Shown one piece after another: positions 1 through 6,790 of a stretch of DNA of 18,351 nucleotides. The DNA is from DASYYE01 sp035946955 (GTDB lineage Bacteria; Actinomycetota; Actinomycetes; Streptosporangiales; Streptosporangiaceae). The position numbers and the translations under genes were made by a program. Position 1 is the first letter of the stretch, and each line of letters starts with the position of its first letter. The notes beneath the pieces were generated by a model. That model did no database searches and had not been told where the DNA came from. It saw nothing but the letters and a program-made list of their open reading frames with translations. The stretch spans positions 1 through 18,351 of the forward strand of contig DASYYE010000227.1 of the NCBI GenBank assembly GCA_035946955.1, read 5' to 3'.

Positions 1-29
1 ACACGTGAACCCATCAGGCCACCTTCGCG

Positions 30-78
30 TGATCGTGTCGACTTCTCAGTCATAGTGACTGAGAAGTCGACACGATCA
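30..78. repeat. 23-bp perfect inverted repeat with 3-nt loop
   Basis: The left arm is 30-52 and the right arm 56-78. They are exact reverse complements, separated by TAG. A second, outer 7-bp pairing (ACCTTCG at 21-27 with CGAAGGT at 90-96) could extend the structure across an asymmetric internal loop. It lies about 100 bp downstream of the stop of the phosphotransferase gene on the minus strand. It may be a bidirectional terminator between convergent units (the gene to the left is outside the window) or a protein-binding palindrome. No T-tract follows on either strand. The structure is seen directly; the role is inferred. Confidence 0.75.
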
Positions 79-122
79 TGAAACGGCTCCGAAGGTTTCG
101 GCCGTCCCCTCTGGAGTAGGCC

Positions 123-140
123 GGTGCCGCACCCGGCACC
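123..140 (-). terminator. Short GC hairpin after the phosphotransferase gene
   Basis: GGTGCCG (123-129) pairs with CGGCACC (134-140) across the four-base loop CACC. It begins 36 nt beyond the minus-strand stop codon at 176-178. There is no T-tract, which is common for actinobacterial terminators. The call is weak because a 7-bp GC stem can occur by chance in this base composition. Confidence 0.4.
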
Positions 141-175
141 TCCTGGCCGGGCCGCCCAAGGCAACCGTGCCGTGA

Positions 176-1057
176 TCATGGCAGCAGGAAGCGCCTGGCG
201 TCCTCCAGGCCTTTTTCGTTCTCCTCGAGCTCGTCGATGCCGGTCATGACGCTGGCGGAGATCCGCCAGGCGAAGTAGTCCGCCTGGACGGCCCACCGGA
301 AGCGCAGCATCAGGGCCAGGCCAGCGCCCACCTCAGCGCGGCCCAGTACGCCGGTACGCAGGTACGCCTCGGTCAGCTCCCCCGCCTGGCCGGGGCCGCC
401 TACGTACATGACCGCCGAGGCGAGGTCATACAGCAGCGGCCCATGGATGCAATAGCTCCAGTCGATGACCCCGCACCGGCCGGTGGCCTCATCGAACCTG
501 AACGCCTCCGGCGCGGGGTCGGTATGCAGCAGGCCATGAGTCATCTGGTGCAGGCCGGCGGCGTCGAGCGCGTCGACCGCTGCGGCCACCGCGGGCCGCA
601 CCCAGGGGCGCAGCGACAGGTGGTCGGCCTGGGGGTCAACCCAGTGGAAGCGCTGCGCCCTCTCGGGCCGGTAGCCCGCCAAAGCACGGTGCACACGCGC
701 CAGCGTCACCCCCAGCAGTTCGCGGTCGGCTGGGCTGTCGCTGCTGAGCGGACGGCCGGGAACCCAGGTGAGCAGGGCGAGCCAGTCGCCGCCGACACTG
801 GCCGCGAGCCGCCCGTCCGGGAGCGGCACGGGAGCGCCCGCGGATATGCCCGCCTGTTTCAGCCACTGCGCGACTCCCAGGCCCCCCTTGAACTGGCTGC
901 CCGCGGAGGCTGGCACAGCTTTGGCCACCCACTGGCAGGCCTCGTGTTCGACGAACCAGGTATCCGATCCCATGCCGCCGTTGTGGACACTCACATGTGC
1001 GTCGGCGATACCCCAGTGCCGCTCCAGGCACGACCGCAATTCCAGCTCCGTGATCAC
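176..1057 (-). CDS. Aminoglycoside phosphotransferase (APH)-fold kinase of unknown substrate
   Basis: This is a 293-aa protein of the APH/choline-kinase fold, which transfers a phosphate from ATP to a small molecule; the substrate cannot be told. Visible landmarks are a VAK lysine near residue 46 in the N-lobe, a catalytic-loop-like HTDPAPEAF at 178-186 (Asp180 as the likely catalytic base), a GVIDW metal-binding segment with Asp199, and a YDLA segment near 210. The Asn expected in the classical HxDxxxxN loop is absent; an HxDPAPEAF version recurs, as I recall, in actinobacterial members. The frame stays open upstream to an ATG at 1183, but those 42 residues look unlike the family. GTG at 1057 is therefore preferred, although its ribosome site (AGG, 4 nt away) is weak. 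The gene is separated from npdG by a strong terminator, so it is probably transcribed alone. Confidence 0.8.
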   Translation of the reverse strand: MITELELRSCLERHWGIADAHVSVHNGGMGSDTWFVEHEACQWVAKAVPASAGSQFKGGLGVAQWLKQAGISAGAPVPLPDGRLAASVGGDWLALLTWVPGRPLSSDSPADRELLGVTLARVHRALAGYRPERAQRFHWVDPQADHLSLRPWVRPAVAAAVDALDAAGLHQMTHGLLHTDPAPEAFRFDEATGRCGVIDWSYCIHGPLLYDLASAVMYVGGPGQAGELTEAYLRTGVLGRAEVGAGLALMLRFRWAVQADYFAWRISASVMTGIDELEENEKGLEDARRFLLP

Positions 1058-1291
1058 GATGCCTAAGTCAAGCAGACACAACGAAATGGTATGGGCGATC
1101 CCGGTTTGAACCGGAATGCCGGCCGGGCCGTGTACCGGTAGGGAATGGTCGGCCGCCCTCCCGGATGACTCGCTCGACTCCATCGCAAGCCCGGGCGGGC
1201 ACGTCCTCTGGGCGGTCGGCGCCCAGGAAACCCCGGGTCAGTGCTGCCTGCGGTCGCTGGCCCTGATGACGGCGAAAGGCTGAACCGGGCA
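1058..1291. other. Intergenic region upstream of the phosphotransferase
   Basis: No convincing gene is seen here; the frame that continues from the phosphotransferase up to 1183 is compositionally unremarkable. The stretch contains a 14-bp palindrome at 1101-1114 and an 8-bp palindrome TACCGGTA at 1133-1140. It probably holds the phosphotransferase promoter and leader. On the minus strand TACCAT at 1086-1091 is a possible -10 element, which would place the 1101-1114 palindrome around the -35 region. Confidence 0.45.
1101..1114. promoter_or_regulatory. Palindrome CCGGTT-TG-AACCGG, possible operator
   Basis: Six-base arms are separated by TG, about 44 bp upstream of the preferred GTG start at 1057. 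The size and spacing fit a dimeric repressor half-site pair. A role as operator for the phosphotransferase is inferred from position alone. Confidence 0.35.
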
Positions 1292-1336
1292 GGGCAGCCG
1301 GGTCCGTGCCTGGGCAGGTCACGGACCCGGCTGCCC
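1292..1336 (-). terminator. Strong hairpin terminator of npdG
   Basis: The left arm 1292-1308 and right arm 1320-1336 are perfect 17-bp reverse complements with an 11-nt loop. The stem begins one base after the minus-strand TAA stop of npdG at 1338-1340. No U-tract follows. Position and stem length make a transcription terminator by far the likeliest role. Confidence 0.85.
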
Positions 1337-1337
1337 G

Positions 1338-2036
1338 TTATATGTCAGTCACGCGGATGCCCGCGTGGCCCTTGTAACGGCGGTTGATGGAGACCAGGTT
1401 CGCGGTCAGCGCCTCCACCTGGTGGCAGTTACGCAACCGGCCCGCGTACACGCCGCGCATGCCCGGGATGCGGGCCGCCAGCGCCTGCACCAGGTCGGTC
1501 GCGCGACGGTCGTCACCAAGGACCATCACATCGGTGTCTACGCTGGTGACGGACGGGTCCAGCAGGAGCACGGCCGACACATGGTGGAACGCGCCCACCA
1601 CGGCCGATCCCGGCAGCAGCTGGGCGGCCTGCTGCGCGGCACTGCCCTCGGACACCGGCAGCGCGAATGCGCCATGACTGTCGAAGCCCATGGGGTTCAC
1701 GCAGTCCACGACCACCTTGCCCACGAGCACCTCGGCTAGGGAGGCGAGCAGGTCGGCGTGCCCCTCCCAGGGCACCGCCACTATCACCACATCCGCGGCC
1801 GCTGCCGCGTCGTGGTTGGTCATGCCCCGGACCTCCCCACAGTCCGAGCCCACCACCTCGGTCACTTCGGCCGCTACGGTCACTGCCGCGTGCGCGGCGC
1901 GCTCGGGGCTCCGCGAGCCGATGATGACCGGGTTGCCTGCCGCGGCGAACCGCCAAGCCAGGCCGCGGCCCTGGTCGCCGGTGCCGCCCAGCACGCCGAT
2001 GGTGAGCGTGGCCACAGGATCTTGTTCTTCGCGCAT
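1338..2036 (-). CDS. npdG: NADPH-dependent F420 reductase
   Basis: This is a 232-aa protein of the F420:NADP oxidoreductase family, a cytosolic enzyme that passes hydride between NADPH and the deazaflavin coenzyme F420 and so supplies reduced F420 to other enzymes. The N-terminal Rossmann motif GVLGGTGDQG is at 14-23, a VPW segment at 88-90 and VNPMGF at 113-118. The AFHHVSA stretch at 149-155 and the C-terminal NRRYKGHAGIR are typical of this family. The length is normal. ATG at 2036 was chosen; a GTG seven codons later is the alternative. The frame stays open far upstream, but that part overlaps the divergent gene at 2083 and has no family features. A perfect 17-bp hairpin ends the transcript just after the stop. 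The 46-bp gap to the divergent gene must hold both promoters. Confidence 0.92.
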   Translation of the reverse strand: MREEQDPVATLTIGVLGGTGDQGRGLAWRFAAAGNPVIIGSRSPERAAHAAVTVAAEVTEVVGSDCGEVRGMTNHDAAAAADVVIVAVPWEGHADLLASLAEVLVGKVVVDCVNPMGFDSHGAFALPVSEGSAAQQAAQLLPGSAVVGAFHHVSAVLLLDPSVTSVDTDVMVLGDDRRATDLVQALAARIPGMRGVYAGRLRNCHQVEALTANLVSINRRYKGHAGIRVTDI

Positions 2037-2042
2037 GACCCG

Positions 2043-2076
2043 ATCGTGCCAGTGGCAACGGGGTGCATGGCACGAT
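2043..2076. promoter_or_regulatory. 9-bp inverted repeat in the shared divergent promoter region
   Basis: ATCGTGCCA (2043-2051) pairs with TGGCACGAT (2068-2076) across 16 nt. A smaller palindrome, TGCCA-G-TGGCA, is nested at 2047-2057. The element occupies almost the whole gap between npdG (start 2036) and the plus-strand gene (start 2083). One regulator bound here could control both. The repeats are seen directly; the control role is inferred. Confidence 0.4.
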
Positions 2077-2082
2077 GGGTAC

Positions 2083-2667
2083 ATGAACGCCGAGCAGGTG
2101 GCCGCATTGCGCCTGCTGCTGGCACCGACGGGCTTCCTGGAACGGGCCGCGGCCTTCGCCCGCGTACTGCGGCGGTCCACACGGACCCCTGGCGGGCTGC
2201 TCGTCGTGGGAACCCAGGACCACGAGCCATGGCACCTGGCGGCGCACCTCGACGAGGAGAGCCGGTTCGCGGGCGTGCCGGAGCTGTCCCCCACGCTGGT
2301 CCGCTGGAAGGTGCCGCCGGGGGCCCCGCCGCACCTTCGGACCGGGCTCGGGCGCCTCGAGCAGGCCCGCCGGGGAGAAGCACTGCTCGTCGTATCGCCG
2401 GAGGCGGCGCCGGACCCACTGCTGGAGCGCCTGCACGACGCCCGCCGGGCGGGGGCCACGGTCCTGGCGATGGACCGCGGCGACGCCCAGCTCGACGGCC
2501 TGGCCCACGAGGCCCTCGCCGTCGCGGCGTACGGCACCTCGCTGTCCTTTGACGCCGCGGAGCACCTGGTCAGTGTCGGAGCTGGTGGTGTACCAGCGCG
2601 AGGCCCGGGGCTGCGCGCACGGCTCGGCCATTTCCTCGATGTGGTGACAGGCCCAAGCGGTCAGTAG
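2083..2667 (+). CDS. Uncharacterised 194-aa actinobacterial protein
   Basis: I do not recognise a named family. The protein is soluble-looking, with no signal peptide or membrane segment. It alternates short beta-type hydrophobic stretches (GGLLVVGTQ 37-45, ALLVVSPEA 100-108, ATVLAMDRGD 125-134, ALAVAAYGTSLSF 144-156) with amphipathic helices, which suggests an alpha/beta nucleotide- or sugar-phosphate-binding fold. ATG at 2083 is preferred over in-frame starts further left because those overlap npdG and encode its antisense. The coding pattern (G/C at third positions) is that of a real gene. It is divergent from npdG with a 46-bp shared promoter region, so a link to F420 metabolism is possible but only inferred from position. 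A GATGGG stretch just upstream is at best a weak ribosome site. Confidence 0.7.
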   Translation: MNAEQVAALRLLLAPTGFLERAAAFARVLRRSTRTPGGLLVVGTQDHEPWHLAAHLDEESRFAGVPELSPTLVRWKVPPGAPPHLRTGLGRLEQARRGEALLVVSPEAAPDPLLERLHDARRAGATVLAMDRGDAQLDGLAHEALAVAAYGTSLSFDAAEHLVSVGAGGVPARGPGLRARLGHFLDVVTGPSGQ

Positions 2668-2751
2668 GCGGACGCTGGCGCTGCGTCAGCTTACGCTGGC
2701 GAGGACTGATGAACAGGGCAACCTCCCGCCCCATTGACGAAAGGCCTGTTC
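2668..2751 (+). promoter_or_regulatory. Leader with direct repeats and start-codon hairpin
   Basis: Two copies of ACGCTGGCG lie at 2672-2680 and 2693-2701, 21 bp apart (two helical turns). A 9-bp inverted repeat, ATGAACAGG (2709-2717) with CCTGTTCAT (2745-2753), would place the start codon of the next gene inside a stem and its ribosome site GAAAGG (2739-2744) in the loop. Possible roles are an operator (direct repeats) and translational control (hairpin). Both are inferences from layout. Confidence 0.35.
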
Positions 2752-3255
2752 ATGACTCTCTACCAGCACATCCGCCATCCGCGCATCGCCTCACGGCGCG
2801 CCGACCGGCCAGTGAGGGTAGTTGACCTGCTGCCACGGGGGACCGCCGTCACCCGGTTCAACACACAGGTCGCCATTGTGGTCACCAAGGTGGTCGGCAG
2901 CATGTGGTGCGCCTACGCGTTCGCATTGTTCGACCTGATCAGCCTGCCGGATGCGATCCGGGCCGGCACGGCGGCCATCGTCTCCTGGGTGGCGCAGACG
3001 TTCCTGCAGCTCGTGCTGTTGTCGGTCATCATGGTTGGCCAGAACGTGCAGGCCGCCGCCGCGGACAAACGGGCTGAGGCGACATTCCACGACGCCAGCG
3101 CGACCCTGCACGAGGTGGCTCATGTGCAGGGCCACCTCGCCGCGCAGGACGTCCTGCTGACCCGGATCGCCGCGAAGCTCGGCCTCGACCCGGTGCCGGT
3201 GATCGACAACCCGACGCTCGAGGAGGAACTGGCACAGGACGCGCCAGACCCCTGA
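2752..3255 (+). CDS. Two-helix membrane protein, DUF1003-like
   Basis: This is a 167-aa inner-membrane protein. There are two clear transmembrane helices at about 41-63 and 74-96. Conserved-looking features are VVGSMWCAY at 48-55 near the first helix, ISLP between them, and TFLQLVLLSVIMVGQN across the second. The rest is an alanine- and charge-rich, probably coiled-coil tail at about 100-145 and an acidic C-terminus. The arrangement recalls the DUF1003 family and similar small actinobacterial membrane proteins of unknown function, but I place it there only tentatively. ATG at 2752 is chosen because GAAAGG lies 7 nt upstream; a TTG at 2734 is also in frame. It converges on the beta-helix gene that ends at 3302, and no terminator is evident in the 46-bp gap. 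Confidence 0.75.
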   Translation: MTLYQHIRHPRIASRRADRPVRVVDLLPRGTAVTRFNTQVAIVVTKVVGSMWCAYAFALFDLISLPDAIRAGTAAIVSWVAQTFLQLVLLSVIMVGQNVQAAAADKRAEATFHDASATLHEVAHVQGHLAAQDVLLTRIAAKLGLDPVPVIDNPTLEEELAQDAPDP

Positions 3256-3301
3256 GGTGGTGCCAGCCCGCAGCCCCGGCCAGGTGAGGCGCGGCCAGCC
3301 G

Positions 3302-4831
3302 TCAGCCCAGGTCCTGCGTGGCCCGGCCGTACCAGGTCAGGCCGTCCATGGTGAACAGCTCATACATGTCAACCGCGTTAGCCCTGCTGGTCATCACCGG
3401 AGCTGTTGCGCCCGGCCATTTCACCGAGGGCGGCCAGGTGACCGTGAACCCGCCCGAGGCCGCCTGGGTGATGATGATGTTCTTGCGCTGCGGGCCTTTG
3501 ACACTGCCGCCGCCCTGCCCGGGGGCAACAGACATGTCCCCGGTCAGCACGGTCGCGAAGAAGTCACCAAAACCGTCGAACAGGTCCCCGGTGCTGCTGT
3601 CGAAAATGTTGGTGGGGTAAATGACCGGGCGGCCGGCCGTGACCTGCAGGCTACCCGCCGGGCCATTGATGCCATTCAGGTTCGTGTCGCCCAGGACCAC
3701 CCCAGAGAAGGCAAATTGCTGCGTGGCGCCCCCTAGGTTGACGCCGGGCGGGGTGGGTGCGGACCCCACCGTCGCCGGGGTCCAGCCGTCGCTGAAAATG
3801 AGCTGCCCGTTTGCCTCTCTGATGTAGTTCGCGGCGCTGCCGAACACGATCGTCGTCCAGTTGGCCCCGAGGTCCGTCTCGACGGCGAAGTCAAACAAGG
3901 TGCGGCTGATGCAGCTCGGGCTGCCGGCATTGTCCTGACCCTGAATGGTCAGGGCCGCCCCGCCGTTGCCGTAGAAGTTGCCGCGGACTTTGAGGCGGGC
4001 GTTCGCGATGTAGGCGCCGTTGCGCAGCACGATGCCCTGCTGGCCGGCTTGTGCGCTGATGTGGAAGTCGAAGTCGTTGTACATGAAGCTGTCCCCGCTC
4101 GGATCGGTGCCGGGCGTGCCGGGCAGGACAGCGCCGTTCTCGATCAGCACGTTCAGCGTGTTGTTGTAGAGCTGGACCTCGGCGGTCATCTTCTCGGTGT
4201 AGCCGCCCTTGCCCTGGCTGTTCAGCACGTTGTCCAGGTGCAAGCCGATGCTGTTCGGGCCGCTGAAGTTCGAGATACGGAGCCGGGACAAGTGGTAGTC
4301 GCTGCTGTTGCCGATGTGCAGGCCACAGGCGCCACCCCCGGCATTGGTCCCGTTGATGACCAGGTCCTCCACCCCACCGCCCGGCATCATCGCCGGGTAC
4401 GGGGGCCCGACCTGGCTGAACTGGCGGATGGCATCACCGCTGCCGCCGAAGGAGAGCATGGTTCCGCTCCCGGAGCCGACCAGGCGGGCATTGGCCGGCA
4501 GCACGATGGTGGCGCTGAGCTGATACGTGCCAGCGGGTACATACACGACCCCGACCGGGATCCTGACCCCGCCGACGGTCGAGATGGGCAGCGCGGCCAC
4601 CGCAGCCTGGAACGCCTTGGCCGAGTCGCGCGCGCCAGTCGGATCGGCGCCATGGCTGACCACGTTGACCCAGTCGGTGATCGATGGCGGCGCTGTCTGG
4701 GCGCTGGCAGCCTGCGACCTGCCCAGCGTGGTCCCGGCGACCGCGGCGAGCCCGGCGGCACCGCCAGTCAGCACCGCCCGGCGCGCGGTGGCGGGCCCAT
4801 CCTGCGTCCGCCTGACTCTGCGTGCACGCAT
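3302..4831 (-). CDS. Tat-exported right-handed beta-helix (pectate-lyase superfamily) protein, copy 1
   Basis: This 509-aa secreted protein has a twin-arginine signal: Arg17-Arg18 followed by a hydrophobic stretch of Ala, Gly, Val and Leu to about 35, with a likely AxA cleavage after residue 44. The segment WVNVVSHGADPTGARDSAKAF (54-74) is the classic start of the Pectate_lyase_3 fold, followed by VVYVPAGTY and many short Asn/Gly-rich strands typical of a beta-solenoid. The C-terminal module (about 440-509: QAASGGFTVTWP, VKWPG, TAPVMT, ANAVDMYE, WYGRA) resembles the tip domain of many phage tail fibres. No catalytic residues can be assigned by eye, so polysaccharide lyase, hydrolase or pure binding are all possible. 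It is a tandem paralogue of the gene at 5016-6560, and the two share an upstream block. ATG at 4831 follows an AGGTGGAGG stretch. Confidence 0.88.
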   Translation of the reverse strand: MRARRVRRTQDGPATARRAVLTGGAAGLAAVAGTTLGRSQAASAQTAPPSITDWVNVVSHGADPTGARDSAKAFQAAVAALPISTVGGVRIPVGVVYVPAGTYQLSATIVLPANARLVGSGSGTMLSFGGSGDAIRQFSQVGPPYPAMMPGGGVEDLVINGTNAGGGACGLHIGNSSDYHLSRLRISNFSGPNSIGLHLDNVLNSQGKGGYTEKMTAEVQLYNNTLNVLIENGAVLPGTPGTDPSGDSFMYNDFDFHISAQAGQQGIVLRNGAYIANARLKVRGNFYGNGGAALTIQGQDNAGSPSCISRTLFDFAVETDLGANWTTIVFGSAANYIREANGQLIFSDGWTPATVGSAPTPPGVNLGGATQQFAFSGVVLGDTNLNGINGPAGSLQVTAGRPVIYPTNIFDSSTGDLFDGFGDFFATVLTGDMSVAPGQGGGSVKGPQRKNIIITQAASGGFTVTWPPSVKWPGATAPVMTSRANAVDMYELFTMDGLTWYGRATQDLG

Positions 4832-4880
4832 CCTCCACCTACCACAACTTTGTCCACTTTAATGGTGTTTTGGTCGATCG

Positions 4881-4919
4881 GGTAAGGCAGGGTAACACGC
4901 GCACCAAGGAATGGCATAG
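4881..4919 (-). promoter_or_regulatory. 39-bp conserved upstream block of beta-helix copy 1
   Basis: It matches 6610-6648 upstream of copy 2 at 35 of 39 bases, and both blocks end 49 nt before their start codons. On the plus strand each contains two GKTAA half-sites with a 10-nt pitch (4881 and 4891), as expected for an activator or response regulator binding one face of the helix. Outside the block the intergenic sequence is much less alike, although CACCATTG is also shared further upstream. This is probably a shared operator or promoter. Confidence 0.55.
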
Positions 4920-4975
4920 AGCTAAGGCGGCGACCAATCACAATGGTGGTGGCCGCGACGGAGAATGTTGACCTC

Positions 4976-5008
4976 GCGGCCCGGCCTGGAGAGTGCAGAC
5001 CGGGCCGC
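4976..5008 (-). terminator. Hairpin terminator of beta-helix copy 2
   Basis: GCGGCCCGG (4976-4984) pairs perfectly with CCGGGCCGC (5000-5008) over a 15-nt loop. It starts 7 nt after the stop of the gene at 5016. No T-tract is seen. Its position suggests that the two beta-helix genes are separate transcription units with a terminator between them. Confidence 0.7.
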
Positions 5009-5015
5009 AAAGCTG

Positions 5016-6560
5016 TCACTCCAGGTTCTGGATGGCCCAGCCGTACCAGGTCTGGCCATCCATGGTGACCAGTTCGTACATGTCCACCGCGTTCGCCGTG
5101 CTGGTCATCACCGGGGCTGCCCCACCTGGCCACTTCACCGCCGGGGGCCAGGTGACCGTGTACCCACCGGATGCCGCCTGGACGATGAGGATGTTCTTGC
5201 GCTGCGGGCCTTTCACACTGCCGCCACCTTGCCCCAAGGACACAGTCATGTTGCCCGTCAGGGTGGTCTCGAAGAAGTCACCGAAGCCATCGAACAGGTT
5301 CCCGGTGCTGTTGTCGAACACGTTGGCCGGGTAGATGACGGGGCGCCCGGAGGTCACCTGCAGGCTGCCCGCCGGGCCGTTGATGCCGTTCAGGTTCGGG
5401 TCACCACAGACCACCCCGGCGAAGGCGAACTGCTGCGTGGTGACGGCGACGTTGACGCCAGGCGGGGTCGGTGCGCTCCCCACGGTCGCCGGGCGCCAGC
5501 CGTCGCTGAAGATGAGCTGCCCGCTCGACTCCCTGATGGAGTTGGCTGTGCTGCCGAAGACGATCGTCGTCCAGGTGCCCCCGTTGTCGGTCTCGACAGC
5601 AATGTCGAACAGCGTGCGGCCGATGAAGCTGGCGTTCCCGGAGCCGTCCTGGCCCTGGATGGTGAGGGCGGCTCCGCCCGCCCCGAAGAAGTTGCCACGC
5701 ACCTTCAGGCGGGCATTGGCGATGTAGGCCCCGTTCTGCAGCACAATGCCCTGCTGGCCGACTTCCGCCCAGATATGGAAGTCGAAGTCGTTGTACATGA
5801 AGCTGTTCCCGCTCGGGAGCTGGCTCGGCTTCTTGGTGCCACCGGTGTTCTCTATCAGCACGGCCACCGTGTTGTTGTAGAGCTGGACCTCGGCGGTCAT
5901 CTTCTCGGTGTAGCCGTCCTTGCCCATGTTGTTCAGCACGTTGTCGAGGTGGAGGCCAATACAGTTGGCGCCGTTGAAATTAGAAATGCGCAACCTGCTC
6001 AGGAGATAGTCGGTGCCGTTGCCGATGTGCAGGCCACAGGAGCCAGCCTGGGCATTCGCGCCGTCGATGACCAGGTCCTCGACACCGCCGCCCGGCATGA
6101 CCGCCGGGTACGCGGGGCCTACCTGGTTGTACTGCCGGATGGCATCGCCGCTGCCGGTGAAGGAGATCTGGCTCCCACCGCCGGTCCCGACCAGCCGGGC
6201 GTTGGCCGGCAGCGGGATGGTGCCACTGACCGTGTACGTCCCTGTGGGGACGTACACCACCCCGACCGGCGCGATGGCCTCGTTGAGGGTCATGGTGGGC
6301 AGGGCAGCCACAGCGGCCAGGAACGCCTTTGTGGAGTCCTTTAAACCGGTGGGGTCGGCACCCATGTTGACCACATTGACCCAGTCGGTGACCGAGGGCT
6401 GCCCCAAGATCGAGGAGCGCACCGTCGCGGCGCCGGCAGGCTGCGTCCTGCCTAACGTTGCTCCCGCGACCGCGACGAGCCCGGCAGCACCTCCGGTCAA
6501 CAGCGCCCGCCGCCCGGTTCTGGGCCCTTCCTGTGTCTGCGTACCCAGGCGTTCACCCAT
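5016..6560 (-). CDS. Tat-exported right-handed beta-helix (pectate-lyase superfamily) protein, copy 2
   Basis: This 514-aa protein aligns with copy 1 along its whole length. It has Arg17-Arg18 in TGRRALLTGG, a hydrophobic core to about 36 and a likely cleavage near AGA-A at 42-45. WVNVVNMGADPTGLKDSTKAF marks the start of the Pectate_lyase_3 fold. Long blocks are identical to copy 1, including YTEKMTAEVQLYNNT, NDFDFHI, NGAYIANARLKVRGNF, TLFD.AVETD and QLIFSDGW. The same tail-fibre-like module closes the protein (about 445-514). The copies differ most in the signal region and in a short loop (GGTKKPSQLPSG here). ATG at 6560 has a good GGGAGG ribosome site. The export route and fold are well supported; the substrate is unknown. 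It probably acts outside the cell, on or as part of a polysaccharide-rich surface. Confidence 0.88.
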   Translation of the reverse strand: MGERLGTQTQEGPRTGRRALLTGGAAGLVAVAGATLGRTQPAGAATVRSSILGQPSVTDWVNVVNMGADPTGLKDSTKAFLAAVAALPTMTLNEAIAPVGVVYVPTGTYTVSGTIPLPANARLVGTGGGSQISFTGSGDAIRQYNQVGPAYPAVMPGGGVEDLVIDGANAQAGSCGLHIGNGTDYLLSRLRISNFNGANCIGLHLDNVLNNMGKDGYTEKMTAEVQLYNNTVAVLIENTGGTKKPSQLPSGNSFMYNDFDFHIWAEVGQQGIVLQNGAYIANARLKVRGNFFGAGGAALTIQGQDGSGNASFIGRTLFDIAVETDNGGTWTTIVFGSTANSIRESSGQLIFSDGWRPATVGSAPTPPGVNVAVTTQQFAFAGVVCGDPNLNGINGPAGSLQVTSGRPVIYPANVFDNSTGNLFDGFGDFFETTLTGNMTVSLGQGGGSVKGPQRKNILIVQAASGGYTVTWPPAVKWPGGAAPVMTSTANAVDMYELVTMDGQTWYGWAIQNLE

Positions 6561-6609
6561 GGTGTGCCTCCCGCTACTTTGCCCCGGTTGATGGTGGTTT
6601 GGCGCAACA

Positions 6610-6648
6610 GTTAAGGCAGGTTAACACGCACACCAAGGAATGCCATAG
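6610..6648 (-). promoter_or_regulatory. 39-bp conserved upstream block of beta-helix copy 2
   Basis: This is the partner of the block at 4881-4919, with four mismatches in 39 bases and the same 49-nt distance to the start codon. GTTAA half-sites lie at 6610 and 6620. The 5' leader between block and gene differs more between the copies, which argues that the block is under its own selection, or that the duplication is recent and the leader has simply drifted. Confidence 0.55.
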
Positions 6649-6767
6649 GTCAAAAATATGGGTTTATAGCAATGGTGCGCCAGAGGCGGAGACACCCGGC
6701 TTCAAGGAATGGTGGCCGGAACCCAAACGAGGCCGCTGCGGACTACCACGAGGTGGCCTCGGCTGGT

Positions 6768-6790
6768 CCCCCGCAGTTATGCAGCGGGGG
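6768..6790 (-). terminator. Hairpin terminator directly abutting the YbjQ-pair operon
   Basis: CCCCCGC (6768-6774) pairs with GCGGGGG (6784-6790) across 9 nt. The stem touches the minus-strand TGA at 6791-6793. It ends the two-gene YbjQ-type transcript. Confidence 0.7.

Noticed and set aside
30..78. Chromosome dimer-resolution (dif) site or insertion-sequence end
   Set aside because: The sequence lacks the actinobacterial dif core, and there is no transposase or second copy in the window.
2037..2537. Upstream extension of npdG
   Set aside because: The extension overlaps the divergent 194-aa gene, is Ser/Arg/Pro-rich and has no homology to F420 reductases, which start right at the Rossmann motif.
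4965..6344. 459-codon open frame on the plus strand
   Set aside because: It is the antisense of the beta-helix gene; the same antisense frame is open over the paralogue, and the translation shows only GC-driven Val/Ala/Gly/Asp composition with no family motif.
3302..6560. Prophage remnant
   Set aside because: Despite the tail-fibre-like C-termini there are no other phage genes, and both proteins carry Tat signals, which phage tail proteins do not have.
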